Shown here piece after piece: positions 33,888 through 45,012 of a stretch of 64,000 bases of DNA (position 1 is the stretch's first letter; each line of letters begins with the position of its first letter). The notes below the pieces were generated by a model. That model saw nothing but the letters and a program-made list of their open reading frames with translations. It ran no database searches and had not been told where the DNA came from. The stretch spans positions 124,001-188,000 of the forward strand of contig BDDD01002363.1 in assembly GCA_001972305.1 (NCBI GenBank), given 5' to 3'. The stretch comes from Cephalotus follicularis (lineage: Eukaryota; Streptophyta; Magnoliopsida; Oxalidales; Cephalotaceae). The position numbers were made by a program, and so were the translations under genes.

Positions 33888-34790
33888 ATGTCAGTTGGCA
33901 CAGCTCTATCGAGAGTTTAGGAAACAAACAAGCTCACGGGTCCTAACTTCTTGGATTGGCAGCTCAAGTTGCGCTTAGCATTGACGAGCATGAAGCTTGC
34001 TCATGTCATCACTGACAGCCCCCCTAAACTGGGAGCCAGCTCGTCAGATGAGCATAAGGCCAAGAGGGCCAAATGGTTAGATGAGGATGAGCAAGCTCAT
34101 TGCTTAGAGATTTCGGGTATGGTCCCGAAATTACAAAGACATCATGAGAAGCTTGATACAGTAGGAACTATACTTCTCCGTCTTCAGGAGTTGTATGGAT
34201 CCCGTTCTGGGACCAAGCGGTTTAACTTGTCCCATCAGCTGTTTTGCACGAAGATGGCCGAGGGATCTTCAGTCCACGCACATGGATTGAAGATGATTGA
34301 TCTTGTTGAGCCGCCGGCTCAGTTAGATCTCACCATGGACAATGATTTCTATATTGACCTGGTGCTTTCATCTCTCCCTCGATCATACTCCTAGTTCATC
34401 ACAAATTTGCACATGAACAAGGTGGATACTAATCGACCTGAACTTGTGGAAATGCTTCGTACAGCCTAAGCCGACATGGACCATGAGAGGTCCAAGACAA
34501 ATGTGATGTTTCTTCTTTCTACTTCTTCCTGTACAGCTCCAAGAGGGAGCGGATTGAGAGGATCTACGTCCTAGGGCAAGGAGCCCATGAAACCTAAAGG
34601 GAAGAAGAAGAAAGGGAGAAAAGCAGCTGCGCTGGCGGGGCCAGCTTTTATGGGATCAGTCCTTGATACGATCCGGAAGCTACAGGATGATGACTGTTGC
34701 TTTAATTATTGAAAGCACAGACATTGGAGATCATAGTGTAGTAGGTTCCGAAAGTCCAAGTCAGGAGGTTCCTTAGGGTCAGGTATTTTC
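33888..34790 (+). pseudogene. gag: Copia C gag (decayed)
   Basis: ATG at 33888 (MSVGTALSR) with a TAG ten codons later. The same frame stays readable to the protease. Conserved text includes NKLTGPNFLDWQLKLRLAL, the central UBN2-like gag segment with SHQLFCTKMAEGSSVHAHGLK, and a basic Lys/Arg region near 34590-34625. The zinc knuckle near 34695-34740 is broken by a TGA and by TAG. In-frame stops at about 34392, 34467 and 34572 look like C-to-T changes of Gln or Arg codons or G-to-A changes of Trp. Confidence 0.85.
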
Positions 34791-36173
34791 ATGATTGAGC
34801 TTTTTTCAGCTACTAAATTTAGTTCAAGTTGGGCTTTTGATTCAGGTTGTGGAACTAATATATGTAACTATTTACAGGGGCTAAGAGGCGCTAGACAGTT
34901 AAGAGAGGCTGAAGCTTTGGACTTGCGCTTAAGTGATGGATCGGGGATTCACACCACGGTAATAGGCATTTTTGAATTGTCTTTATGTAATGGCCATGTA
35001 ATTAAACTTGATACTTGTTATTTTGTCAAGAACCTTGTAAGAAACGTTGTTTCAGTTTCATATTTGTAGAAGTTGGGCATGGAGCTCACTTTTTCTGCAT
35101 AGAGTTGTAGACTTATACATAACAATGTTCTTTTATGTGATTAACACATTGCCAATGGGATCGATGTTTTAAATACAAATTCACAAATGGCTTTAATAAT
35201 TCAAACTGGAACAAGGATTAAAAGACAACGAGAGAAATGTGATGTAAACCCTTCGTACATATGGCATCGTAGATTAGGTCATCATAGCGAGGCTAGATTA
35301 ACAGGTATGGTTGAGGATGGTCTTTTAGACATCTAGGATGCAGAGTCCTTCCCTATGTGTGAGCCATGTCTTATTGGCAAGATGACTAGATATCCCTTCT
35401 CCGGGGTAGGAGAAAGGGCAGTGGACATGCTGGGACTTGTCCACACCGATGTCTGCGGACCTATGTTGGTCAATGCTAGTGGAGGTTTTCCCTACTTCAT
35501 TACCTTCATCGATGACTTGTCACAGTATGGGTATGTGTTTCTGATGAAAAACGAGTCTGAAGCCTTTGAGAGGTTCAAGGAATTCAGAGTAGAAGTAGAA
35601 AAGCAAATGGGTAAACCCATTAAGATCCTCTAGTCAGAGCGAAGAGGTGAATACCTATCTGCTGAATTCTAGGGTTATCTGAGGGATAACGGAATTCTTT
35701 TTTAATGGGCACCTCCAGGAACACCACAGCATAATGGTGTGATCGAGTGGAGGAATCGGACATTGATGAACATGTTCCGGTCCATGATATCTTTTGAGGA
35801 TCTTCCTATATCATTATGGGGTTTTGCACTGCACGCTGTGGTGCACTTCCTAAACCGGATTCCTTCAAAATTAATCCCCTCCACTCCTTACGAGGTTTAT
35901 ATCGGGAGGAAACCCAGCCTCAACCATTTGAGTGTTTGGGGCTATCCAACTTATGTTAGGAGGCAGGAGGCTTCTAAGCTGGAGGCACGAGCGGATCGTT
36001 GCTGGTTTGTAGGGTATCCTAAAGAGACAAAAGGATACTACTTTTACCACCCCAGCAATCAAAAGGTTTTTGTTTCGCATACTGCAAAATTCCTAGAGAA
36101 GGAATACCTACTTGCAAGGAGCATTAAGAGCAATGTGGAATTGAGAGAGTTATTACCTCATGAAATCCCATAG
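34791..36173 (+). pseudogene. pol: Copia C protease and integrase (decayed)
   Basis: Same frame as gag. The protease keeps DSGCGTNIC with Asp-Ser-Gly (about 34841). The pre-integrase finger (HRRLGHH ... CEPC) is at 35265-35370. The integrase core has its first Asp in HTDVCGPM (about 35445) and its Glu in NGVIEWRN (about 35737). The second catalytic position reads SERRGEY (about 35635), so Asp is replaced by Glu. Stops at about 35335, 35631, 35669, 35703 and 36171 interrupt the frame. The C-terminal part (LEARADRCWFVGYPKETKGY) is clear. Confidence 0.87.
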
Positions 36174-37911
36174 GATGAGGTGGAATTGGAGGTTCAACCC
36201 TCTACAGACATAGTTAGGGAAGGTTCCCAACCTGAGAGTGGATCTCTGTTAGGCACTGCTCTTGCGAGGAGATCAGGCAGTGTTCCGATACCCCCTGAGA
36301 GATATTGCTTTCTTATTGAGGACACTGAGGAACTCAACGTCATCGATGATGACGAGCCTGTCAGCTACGAGGAGGCAGAGAAGAGCACTGAATCCAGGGC
36401 AATACTAGAGACCATGAAATCTGACATGGACTCCATGGATACCAATGAAGTATGGAACTTGGTTGATGCACCTGAGGGTAGTAAACCTATTGGTTGCAAA
36501 TGGATCTTTAAGAGGAATATTGGCGCTGATGGTAAGATAGAGACTTACAAAGCACGATTAGTCGCGAAGGGGTATAGACAAAGACATGGAGCCGACTATA
36601 CGGAAACTTTGTCTCCAGTGGCTATGGTTAAGTCCATTCGGATATTGCTTGCTATTGTCGCTCATTACGATTATGAGATATGGCAAATGGATTTCAAGAC
36701 AGCCTTCTTGAACGACTTTCTTGAAGAGGACATATGCATGTCCCAACCCGAGGGGTTTGCATCCATGGAGCATCAACAGAGAGTGTGTAAGCTCCAAAGG
36801 TCGATCTACAGTCTTAAGCAAGCATCCCATAGTTGGAACATCCATCCTGACGAGACCGTTAAGATTCTTGGTTTCATCAAAAACATGGATGAGCCTTGTG
36901 TCTACCGGAAATAGGATGCCCCGAACATCACTTTCTTGGTAATATACGTGAATGGCATGCTAATCATAGGGAATGATGTGGGCATGTTACAGTCCATTAA
37001 AGTATGGTTGTCAAAGAACTTCTCCATGAAGGTTTTGGGAGAGGCTTCCTATATACTGGGCATAAAGATCTATAGAGATAGATCTAATAGGTTGTTGGGA
37101 CTCTCCCAGAACCAGTACATCAATAAGGTGCTGAAAGGGTATGGCCTTGAGAATTCCAAGAGGGGCCTTCTTCCGATTGGCCAGGGAATTCACCTTTCCA
37201 AGAGGATGTCTCCACAGATAAATGAGGAGAGGGCTCCTATGAGTAGGCAGCAATATGCTTCCGCTATTGTCTCCATCATGTATGCCATGTTGTTTACTAT
37301 ACCTGATGTCGCCTATGCCTTGGGAATGGCTGGTCGATTTCAGTCTGATCCCGGTGAGAAACATTGGGAAGTCAACAAGGGGCTTCTCAAATACATGAGA
37401 AAGACTCAGGATACCTTCTTGGTCTATGGATGAGATAGTGAGTTAAGATTAGAGGGTTTTATAGACTCTAGTTTCAATAGTGATCTGGATGATCACAAAT
37501 CCATTTCAGGATATGTTTTCTTCCTGAATGGAGGTGCTATGAGCTGGAGGAGTTCCCAGCAGGAGACTACTGCTGACTACACCACGTAAGCAGAATATGA
37601 TTCAGCCTCAGATGCCGCCAACAAAGCTGTTTGGATACAAAAGTTCATTGCTGAATTTGATGTGGTTCCAACCATTGCACGTCAAGTTGTGGTGTACTAT
37701 GACAACAATGGGGCTGTTGCACAAGACAAAGAAGTTTCCAACAAAAGGAGAGATCATTGACAGAGGATACATTACCCTTGAGAGAGTTGCCACATAGGCA
37801 AATTTAGCAGACCCAATGACCAAGGCTGTGAGCAGCACTATTCTAGACAGACATCGAAGTGCCATGGGCTTAGGCTATCAAACGTTGTGGCTATAGGGCC
37901 AAGTGGAAGAT
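36174..37911 (+). pseudogene. pol: Copia C reverse transcriptase and RNase H (decayed, YVDD lost)
   Basis: The frame 36180-36914 reads the linker and reverse transcriptase: GCKWIFKRN, QMDFKTAFLN (first Asp kept, about 36687), LKQASHSWN. After a TAG the frame goes on (36936) with YVNGMLIIGND where copia elements have Tyr-Val-Asp-Asp, so both catalytic Asp are gone. PDVAYALGMAGRFQSDPGEKHW and KYMRKTQDTFLVYG follow, then a TGA at 37431. RNase H (ETTADYTT, about 37562) has its own stop and lacks about 40 bp around the Ser-Lys-His-Ile segment compared with A and B. Confidence 0.88.
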
Positions 37912-39497
37912 TATTAGGTTAGGGGTGTCCCTGTATGCCATGATATGTCTTGTTGGTTGTACATATACACTCTTGATTAATACAATTCTGAATTGCATTC
38001 ATATTTTATGTGCATATTTGTTTACTGGAAAGGCTATATGGCTCATCCCAACCAACCAAAAGGAACAGAATAATTATTCATAATTAACTGTATGTCATAT
38101 AGCACCTTGTCACGTCAAAGGGTTAGATCTCATGCCAAGAGAGCTATGATAATGAGATCCTTATTCACTGTGACAAATGTTCCAAGTCATAGGTTCACTC
38201 TCTTCGGGTCATTGACGAACCGTGAAGATTTGTCAAGCTAAGATTGCTCCCGGGTTAGCAATGGAGGATGGTTATCTCATAGCCATTTGGGTTTATTCCT
38301 AACGCTAAATGTGAGGTATATACTAGAGCGCGTGACACTGAAAAGACCCACCAATAGGAAACCTATTTGGATAGTCAATACCCAATGTCAATAGGCTTCC
38401 GATGGTCTCAATAGTGTATAGTCTATAGAGACTAGTAGGTCTACAGCCTGCGTTGTCTCCTTTGACCTGAGCGGCTGGCATGAATTGTGTGGTGACTGAT
38501 TGACTTTGATATTTGCATTCCCCAGAACTAGCCACGTGCAGGCAAAAGGGTTGTCTTTGCGTCTTGTGGGAGCTGCATTGAGATGTATGGGCGAGTGCGC
38601 AATAGGGGATCGTCACACCCGGGTTGAGGGTGATCGCCTCTATTTATCTATGTACATTGCAGTCTTAAAAGTCCTAATCAGGCATAGGTGGACCGGGAAT
38701 GAGAGTTTCCCCTGGGAGGTCTACCGATAGTCTCAGTGCGATCATAGATTCATAGTTATCGCAGCATTACTAGGGGTGACATTCATCCAAACCTTTGGTT
38801 GTGATCGGAGCCAAGTACGACGAGGGAAACATGACCCATATGCCGATGACTGGATAGAGTGACTGGCTATTCGGAACATGATTGATAGATGTGGTAATAC
38901 ACGGATCCGGGGGTGACTGGCGCTCAAACTGCGGCTGTTTTGATAGTCAGTGACTATCAGAATGGTCGTACCAGATATCGGGGTGTACTAGGATTCCAAC
39001 CCTAGCCAAACCCATGATGAATGGGTATGTGGTTTTGTTGTGGTTGTCATGCTAGGGTGTTTGGCTTTTTTTTCAGGTTGTGGTTGGGTTTTCTCTTCCC
39101 CAGCTGAACCCCCTGTTTTGTGGAGACCGTTGCGATTCCTTAGGGTTAGGGATTGCTCTTGGTTCGGGTTTGTGGGTCAATTGTGTAGGGATTTTGTGTG
39201 TTCCGTTAGTGCAATTGTGTGCGACCATTGTGAAAGTTTACGGCAACTTTTACTCCAAACCCGTTTCTCCCTTATGCTTGGACCAGTTAATTTGTTTTGC
39301 TACATGCTCTATTAGGGTTCCTGGGCTTATCGGGACAATTGTGGACATTGGGTAGGGTAACCGATTGCTTGGGGATCAATCATTTGATTGAAAATTAAAT
39401 TGATCACCCTATACACCTAATGCCCATAATTGAGTTTTATGCTTCGCGTCCGCCGCGCTTAAAGCCTCTGCTGCCTCATGGTTTGGGGTTCCCAACA
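37912..39497 (+). repeat. Copia C 3' LTR with about 1.1-kb internal deletion
   Basis: Preceded by the polypurine tract AAGTGGAAGAT (37901-37911). It starts TATTAGG instead of TGTTAGG and ends TTCCCAACA. Around 38985-39000 it jumps from the equivalent of about 16670 to about 17750 in the A LTR. The lost segment carries the palindrome array, the TATA box and the CT patch. The hairpin region (38187-38222) is kept. Confidence 0.88.
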
Positions 39498-40332
39498 ACA
39501 TCCACATGACCGAAAACAATTAGGTACACAATAAATATATAAGATTAGGAATCATACCAATATTGGCGGCTCCCCCACTTTGCCGCTACACTCTTTCCAA
39601 GGCAACTGCCGGATTCCGGCAAGCTGGCAAAGGTCCAACAAAGACATATCCGGACTCCTGAAGTGCCGATCTACCCATTGGTGGTGGACACTCTGCGGGA
39701 AGTGCCTTAGAACGCGCCAGAGCATCTTGCAGCGGCGGTGACTCACTGAGTTAAGAGTCAGTGAGTCTCACTCAATGCGCCATGGATAGACCGTGCCATC
39801 ACCAGCAACCAAAACTTCCGATATTCACATTGTGACCGAAGGCCCGCCGTTACTTAGCGCGGAACGCCAAGCCACAGCGTTCAGTGCACTGAGTCAACAG
39901 GGTCGACTTAGCGCACCTAATCGGCCGAAAACACCTAGTCTAATAATCAAAGTAGGTAGAGCCATTGATTGGCTTCCCTTACTGTGATAACCGAGGGAGA
40001 AAGAGAAGTTGGAAGTGGGAGAAGCTAAAAACGTGTCACTGCAAATAGAGAGAGAAGAAGAGAAAATGGGGAGAGAAGCAGAAGAGGCTTACCGTGGATG
40101 GAAGGCCACCTCTTTCTCTGGCCGTGGATGCCACTGGTGTCGTCTTCACCCGAAGAAGTGCACACCAGGTGCCATCGCATGCGTAGGTGCGTCTCCCCTG
40201 TTTCGCGCTTATGCCCGATGCCAAAAAACAAAAAACAAATGTTAATCTACATGTATTTTTGTTTTTCTCTTTTATTTATGTTTCTCTCAATGTTTAATTA
40301 TGAGCCTCGCACAATGTATGTTAAACATACTC
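39498..40332 (-). repeat. Copia D LTR, part 3 (minus strand)
   Basis: On the minus strand this continues the D LTR from 50095 across gypsy 2. Near 39550-39600 it shows AGCGGCAAAG followed by GGTATGATTCC, the order found near the end of the copia B LTR (9733-9775). The LTR end is missing where copia C begins at 39497. It is non-coding, and short ORFs here are incidental. Confidence 0.6.
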
Positions 40333-41478
40333 TGTCACGCCCCGTTTTCCCAGAAGGCAACATAAATGGTAAGGCAATCAACACAACATAATTCAGCTTA
40401 TGCGATATTACGTATAAACAAAAACCTTCAGTACCGGAAGCAATAACATGAAGTAAACTAAATTAAAATATGTATCACGCATCCCATACTACATGATACC
40501 CACAGAGTTTATATAAACCCAACACCAGTCGATCGCCCATAAACGGAGCGTGATGATACAGTACGAAATAAAATAAACCCACGTTACAATAATCCAGTTT
40601 ACATAGTCATTGTTCAGTAATCCAGTACCTAAAATAAGAGGAATAACTTAGTCTTCTCCTTAAGTCTCCTTGCGTGCTCCATATCAAAACCCACTTCATC
40701 AATCTGTTACAGTAGGGGGTTAGCCTTTGTCCTCACTCGGCTAAACAGTTCAAGGTCAAAGGTAATGTGTATCATGAATGAATGCATGGTGATGCAATAT
40801 GACATGTAATTTTCACAGTAATTATATCTCAGTATGTACATATAAAACATGTGCATGTTCACAGTACGAGTATAACCTCATAAGGTTATATCAAACACAG
40901 GTAGTAAGTATGTCCCCAAAAGGAACCAAACAAGCAGGTCGTCATAACCGTCGCCACCTCCTGGCCCCAACATCATGCACTCTTAGCCCATCCCCGTTTG
41001 CGAACGGCTTGGAGCAAGTCCTCCTTATGTTGCTTAGCACGGCGGCTAAACCAACAATAGGTTACTTGCACAGCGGCTAAGTAATCAATAGTTTACAAAC
41101 ACAATACAATACAAGTCAAGCAACAAAACATGATTACTTGATCAAAATAAATTTGTTTAAAATATATTACTCCATTATCAGGTTGTTATAAGTTGTAATA
41201 CTTAAAACAATACATTTCTCCGTCTTTGGGAATACTCCCCCAGTCATTTGAAAATATAAGTTTATCTTTGTCAAATATACATTTTCTTACCAAAAATGAT
41301 TGTAATAATCATGCAGGTTTTCCAAGATGGTTAATACATTCAGTAATCAACCAAAATCAATTTACAGTATAGTAGCAGTTCAAATGCAGGGCAAACATAT
41401 GCTCAGAATGCACCTAGGGTTGTTGGTAATTAACCTAGGCCTCTCACCTTCTCTAAAGGTCCAATTTCTGCTGTAACA

Positions 41479-41690
41479 ATCGACTGTTTTATCATAACAG
41501 TCGGCTGGATCCTTGAGTCAGTCGACTTTTCTTCCCCAATAGTCGACTTGTTCATCACGAGAATCAGTAGTCGGCTGTCTTCCTTCGACAGTCGACTGTT
41601 CTGGGCAAAAAAGGCATGCACAGTCGACTGTTCTTACTTGACAGTCGGTTGGATGATTGCGTAGTCAAATGTTTTCCTTAAACAGTCGGC
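41479..41690. promoter_or_regulatory. GTCGAC-palindrome array with 21-bp period, gypsy 2 3' LTR
   Basis: Boxes start at 41479, 41500, 41521, 41542, 41570, 41591, 41623, 41644, 41664 and 41685. Steps are 21, 21, 21, 21, 28, 21, 32, 21, 20 and 21 bp (nine intervals from ten boxes, the first four and the last three at 20-21). The best box is ACAGTCGACTGTT at 41589; many are the variant CAGTCGGCTG. The 5' LTR has the same array from 48727 (48727, 48748, 48769, 48790, 48818, 48839 onward). Confidence 0.8.
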
Positions 41691-42526
41691 TATTCTAGGT
41701 TGGGCAGTACCTGTAATTCACCTCTAAATCCATTCAACAAGCAATTGAAACCTATCCACATATTCAGACCCAAGTATATCACCAGTAGTCATATTCTGGT
41801 CTAAAACACAACTGAATTCATGCATTATTCTCCGTTTTCATTGTAATTCAAATGAAATCCAAACATGGTATTGCATGAAAACCAATCCAAAACTCCATCC
41901 AAAATTCAGTGTGCATGTCAGGTTATTCATTAACAGTAACCACACCATTAATACAGGAATCCACATCCAAACAACTGCACCATTCATTTATAATATCATT
42001 ACTCTTAAACTCAAAATGCATGCATAGAATTCTCTACCATTTCCCCTACCTTTGATTTCAATTTAGAAATCAGAGGTCCATCTCTTTGTGTCTCCTTTCG
42101 AGTATCTTTGAGCCTCCTAGTAGCTCCAAGAACAGTCCAATAGCTCCAATTCGAGATCCAAGCTTAACAATGGAGAATCCTCTCAATTCCCACTATCTTC
42201 ACTCTCAATTTCTCACTATCTTCTCTCTCAATTTCTCTGGTTCATTCTTATCAGATTGCAGGGTGAGAGAGACGAAGGGGAGAGAGCATTTATGCAGTCC
42301 TCTCTTCCTCAACTCGTTTTGCAAGGCACTACGAGCCCTTCTCTCCCATTATCACTTGCATGCACACACACTTGTCACTCTTTCTCTTCCCCTATGTCCT
42401 TGTAGGTCCTGGCGTGGTGGTGCATGCTCAACACGTCTTATTGCATGTGATGGCTTTTGAAGATGCTCTTCCCATGTCAGTTTGCATATGATTTTGCCAT
42501 TTGTCATGAAAACAGAGCATGAATCA

Positions 42527-42673
42527 GTCGGCTGCCCTTCCCTGCCAGTCGGCTGTTCACCTGGCAGTCTGTTGCCAAGTGTCACGACAGTTTGCCAGTC
42601 GGCTGGTTCCTCACGCCAGTTGACTGCCCCACACCTCAGTCCAACAGTCGGCTGGTATATCGCACCAGTCGGC
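42527..42673. promoter_or_regulatory. Second GTCGAC/GTCGGC array, gypsy 2 3' LTR
   Basis: Boxes start at 42527, 42548, 42567, 42598, 42619, 42647 and 42668, with steps of 21, 19, 31, 21, 28 and 21 bp. The box is mainly CAGTCGGCTG. It lies about 170 bp inside the start of the LTR (minus strand). The 5' LTR repeats it at about 49777-49925. Confidence 0.75.
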
Positions 42674-42839
42674 TGTCCAAGCCAAAATTCCCATAATTAT
42701 GCTTAGAATCACACTTCTAAATGCTCTAAGTTAATTTAAATTCAAGATATCAACCAGGATATTCACCTTTTATTAATTCAAGGCAAAAACTACATTGAGG
42801 ATTACAATAATACATGAAATCGAATTTCCGGGCGTTACA

Positions 42840-42851
42840 ATCCCCCCTCCT
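42840..42851 (-). promoter_or_regulatory. Gypsy 2 polypurine tract
   Basis: GGAGGGGGGAT on the minus strand, immediately before the 3' LTR start TGTAACGCC. Confidence 0.9.
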
Positions 42852-42882
42852 TCAAAGAAATTCGTCCTCGAATTTACATATA

Positions 42883-44200
42883 CTAAAACAAGTGAGGATA
42901 ACTCTCCTGAATATCCCTTTCTCGTTCGCAAGTTGCCTCATCCGGACGATGACACTGCCATTGAACCTTTACCATCGGAATGGTTCGGTTCCTCAATACT
43001 TGTGTCTTCATATCCAGGATTCTCACAGGTGACTCCTCGCAAGAAAGATCATCCCTCACCGTAACCGAGTCATAATCCAAGACATGTGATGGGTCTCGGA
43101 TATAACCTCGTAGCATTGATACGTGGAAGACATCATGTACACCCGACAATGTAGGAGGCAAGGCTAACTGATAAGCTATTTCCCCAACCCTCTCCAGAAT
43201 CGCAAAAGGACCAATATAGCGTGGCGCTAACTTGCTTTTCTTCCCGAATCTTTCTACCCCTTTCCACGGAGATACCCTCAAAAACACGTGATCTCCAACA
43301 CTGAAGGTCAAAGGTCTCCTCTTCACACTGTCGACATAGCTCTTTTGCCGACTCTGCGCTGCTAGCAACTTCTCCTTAATGAACTTGACTTTCTCCGAAC
43401 TCTCCTCCACCAAATCCAACCTAAGCAATGGTCATTCACCAGCCTCGTCCCAACAGATGGGTGACCTACACTTCCTCCCATACAGTGCCTCGTATGGAGC
43501 CATACCAATACTCGTGTGATAGCTGTTATTGTACGAAAACTCTAACAAAGGAATATGGTCTTCCCATGTCCCAGAAAAATCGATCACACAAGCTCGGAGC
43601 ATATCCTCCAAGGTTTGGATGGTGCGCTTTGACTGTCCATCTGTTTGAGGGTGAAAAGCAGTACTGAGATTCAATCTCGTTCCGAATTCTGTCTGAAATC
43701 TCTTCCAAAAGTTGGAAGTGAAGATCGAATCCCTATCACAAACGATGCTCACCGGAACACCGTGTAGTCTCACAATCTCCTTCACATATAATCGAGCCAA
43801 CTTGCTCGCTGAATCAGTGACGTGTGGAGGCAAAAAGTGTGCTGATTTGGTGAGTCTATCAACAATAACCCACACGGCATTATGACGATGCCTAGTCAGT
43901 GGAAATCCAGAAACAAAGTCCATCGTGATGTGTTCCCATTTCCACTTTGCCACTGGTAATGGCTACAACAGTCCTCCCGGTCTCTGGTGTTCGGCCTTGA
44001 CCCTCTGGCAAGTCAAACACTTCGCGACATATTCTGCAATTTCGCGCTTCATGCCAGGCTACCAGCAAGTCTTCTTCATATCTTGGTACATTTTAGTGCT
44101 ACCAGGATGAATACTGTACAAAGATTTATGAGCCCCGAGAAGTAACTCATTCTTCAACCCTGGTTCATCTGGGAGACACACAAGTCCCCGATATCTCAGA
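42883..44200 (-). pseudogene. pol: Gypsy 2 integrase with chromodomain-like tail (catalytic Glu replaced)
   Basis: The HHCC finger (AHKSLYSIHPG ... [12 protein letters not shown]) lies at about 44130-43990, with a TAG at 44060 in place of a Trp codon. The core (43953-43432) has the first Asp in TMDFVSGFP and the second in VCDRDSIF; 35 residues later, where gypsy elements have QSER, it reads QSKR, so the catalytic Glu is Lys (a G-to-A change). The last part (43428-42883) has RRPLTFSVGDHVFLRVSPWKG and ends MVKVQWQCHRPDEATCERE... YPHLF, the usual chromovirus terminus. Confidence 0.9.
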
Positions 44201-45012
44201 AGACCATCAGTATGTACTCGAAAATCGGATTCCGAGTCCAGGTTCTCCCGAATTCGTTGCAACTCTAGATCGTGTGGTTGTGCGTCCCTGATGTGATCCA
44301 GTAACACTGGCTGGACCCGCATGTCGGCCACAAAAATCCCCGGTGACTGATTGAACGGAGACCACTCTTGGAAGTCTTCTAACATCTTCCATTGCGACAC
44401 CATCGTACTGGCAACCATAGCCTTACGGCTCAAGGCATCAGCGACCATATTCGCTTTCCCAGGGTGGTATTGGATACTGCAGTCATAATCATTAAAGAAC
44501 TCTACCCACCTACGCTGTCTCATGTTCAGTGTGTCCTGACAAAACAGGTACCTCAAACTCTTATGATCGGTAAAGATCTCAAATTGCGCCCCATAAAGAT
44601 AGTGTCTCCACTTCCCAAGAGCAAAGATAATAGCGGCCAATTCAAGATCATGCGTCAGGTAGTTCTCCTCGTACGGCTTTAGCTTCGGCAAAGCGTAAGT
44701 GATCACTCTGCCTCATTGCATCAACACACAACCCAATCCCTTACCCGAAGCATCACTATAGACTGAGAAGCCCTCATTACCCTCAGGTAATGCCAAGATA
44801 GGAGCAGAAACCAACCGATCCTTCAGTTCACGGAAACTAGCTTCACAATCTTCGTGCCAGACAAACAAGGTCTTCTTCTGGGTCAGTCTAGTCAAGGGCT
44901 CGACTATCCTTGAAAAGTTCTGGATAAACCTCCTGTAATACCCCGCCAAGCCAAGAAAACTGCGTACCTCTGTTACGTTCTTCGGCTGTGGCCAATCTCG
45001 TACCACCTCTGT
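44201..45012 (-). pseudogene. pol: Gypsy 2 RNase H
   Basis: Minus frame 45006-44713 has [19 protein letters not shown] and [16 protein letters not shown]; a TGA (probably from CGA) at about 44707 is followed in frame by RVITYALPKLKPYEENYLTH, FTDHKSLRYLF and ADALSRKAMV. It stands between the reverse transcriptase and integrase. Catalytic acidic residues are recognisable. Confidence 0.88.

Larger units (their letters stand above)
20816..39497 (+). mobile_element. Copia C: Ty1/copia element carrying two nested gypsy insertions
   Basis: Parts are a truncated 5' LTR, primer-binding site (21425), leader (21436-22512, 24727-24907, 33785-33887), gag-pol (33888-37911) and 3' LTR (37912-39497). A solo gypsy LTR and gypsy 1 sit in the leader. 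Gag to the end of reverse transcriptase keeps one reading frame with only in-frame stops, so C is less shuffled than A. Its 3' border abuts a minus-strand copia LTR (D), which may have been its target, but the 5' flank is too rearranged to confirm this. Confidence 0.85.
40333..42839 (-). repeat. Gypsy 2 3' LTR
   Basis: 2507 bp. Two palindrome arrays lie at 42527-42673 and 41479-41690. No gene inside. Confidence 0.94.

Noticed and set aside
40009..40245. 78-codon ORF as a small gene
   Set aside because: It is inside the copia D LTR, overlaps ORFs on the other strand and shows no domain.
40309..40345. A copia polypurine tract at the gypsy 2 border (AGTGGGAG on the minus strand at 50092-50099)
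   Set aside because: It looked like the start of a further LTR, but sequence on both sides continues the copia D LTR and TACTC is explained as the gypsy 2 target duplication.
42086..42460. 124-codon ORF in the gypsy 2 LTR, also partly present at 49336-49700
   Set aside because: It lies inside an LTR, differs in length between the two LTRs and has no recognisable domain.
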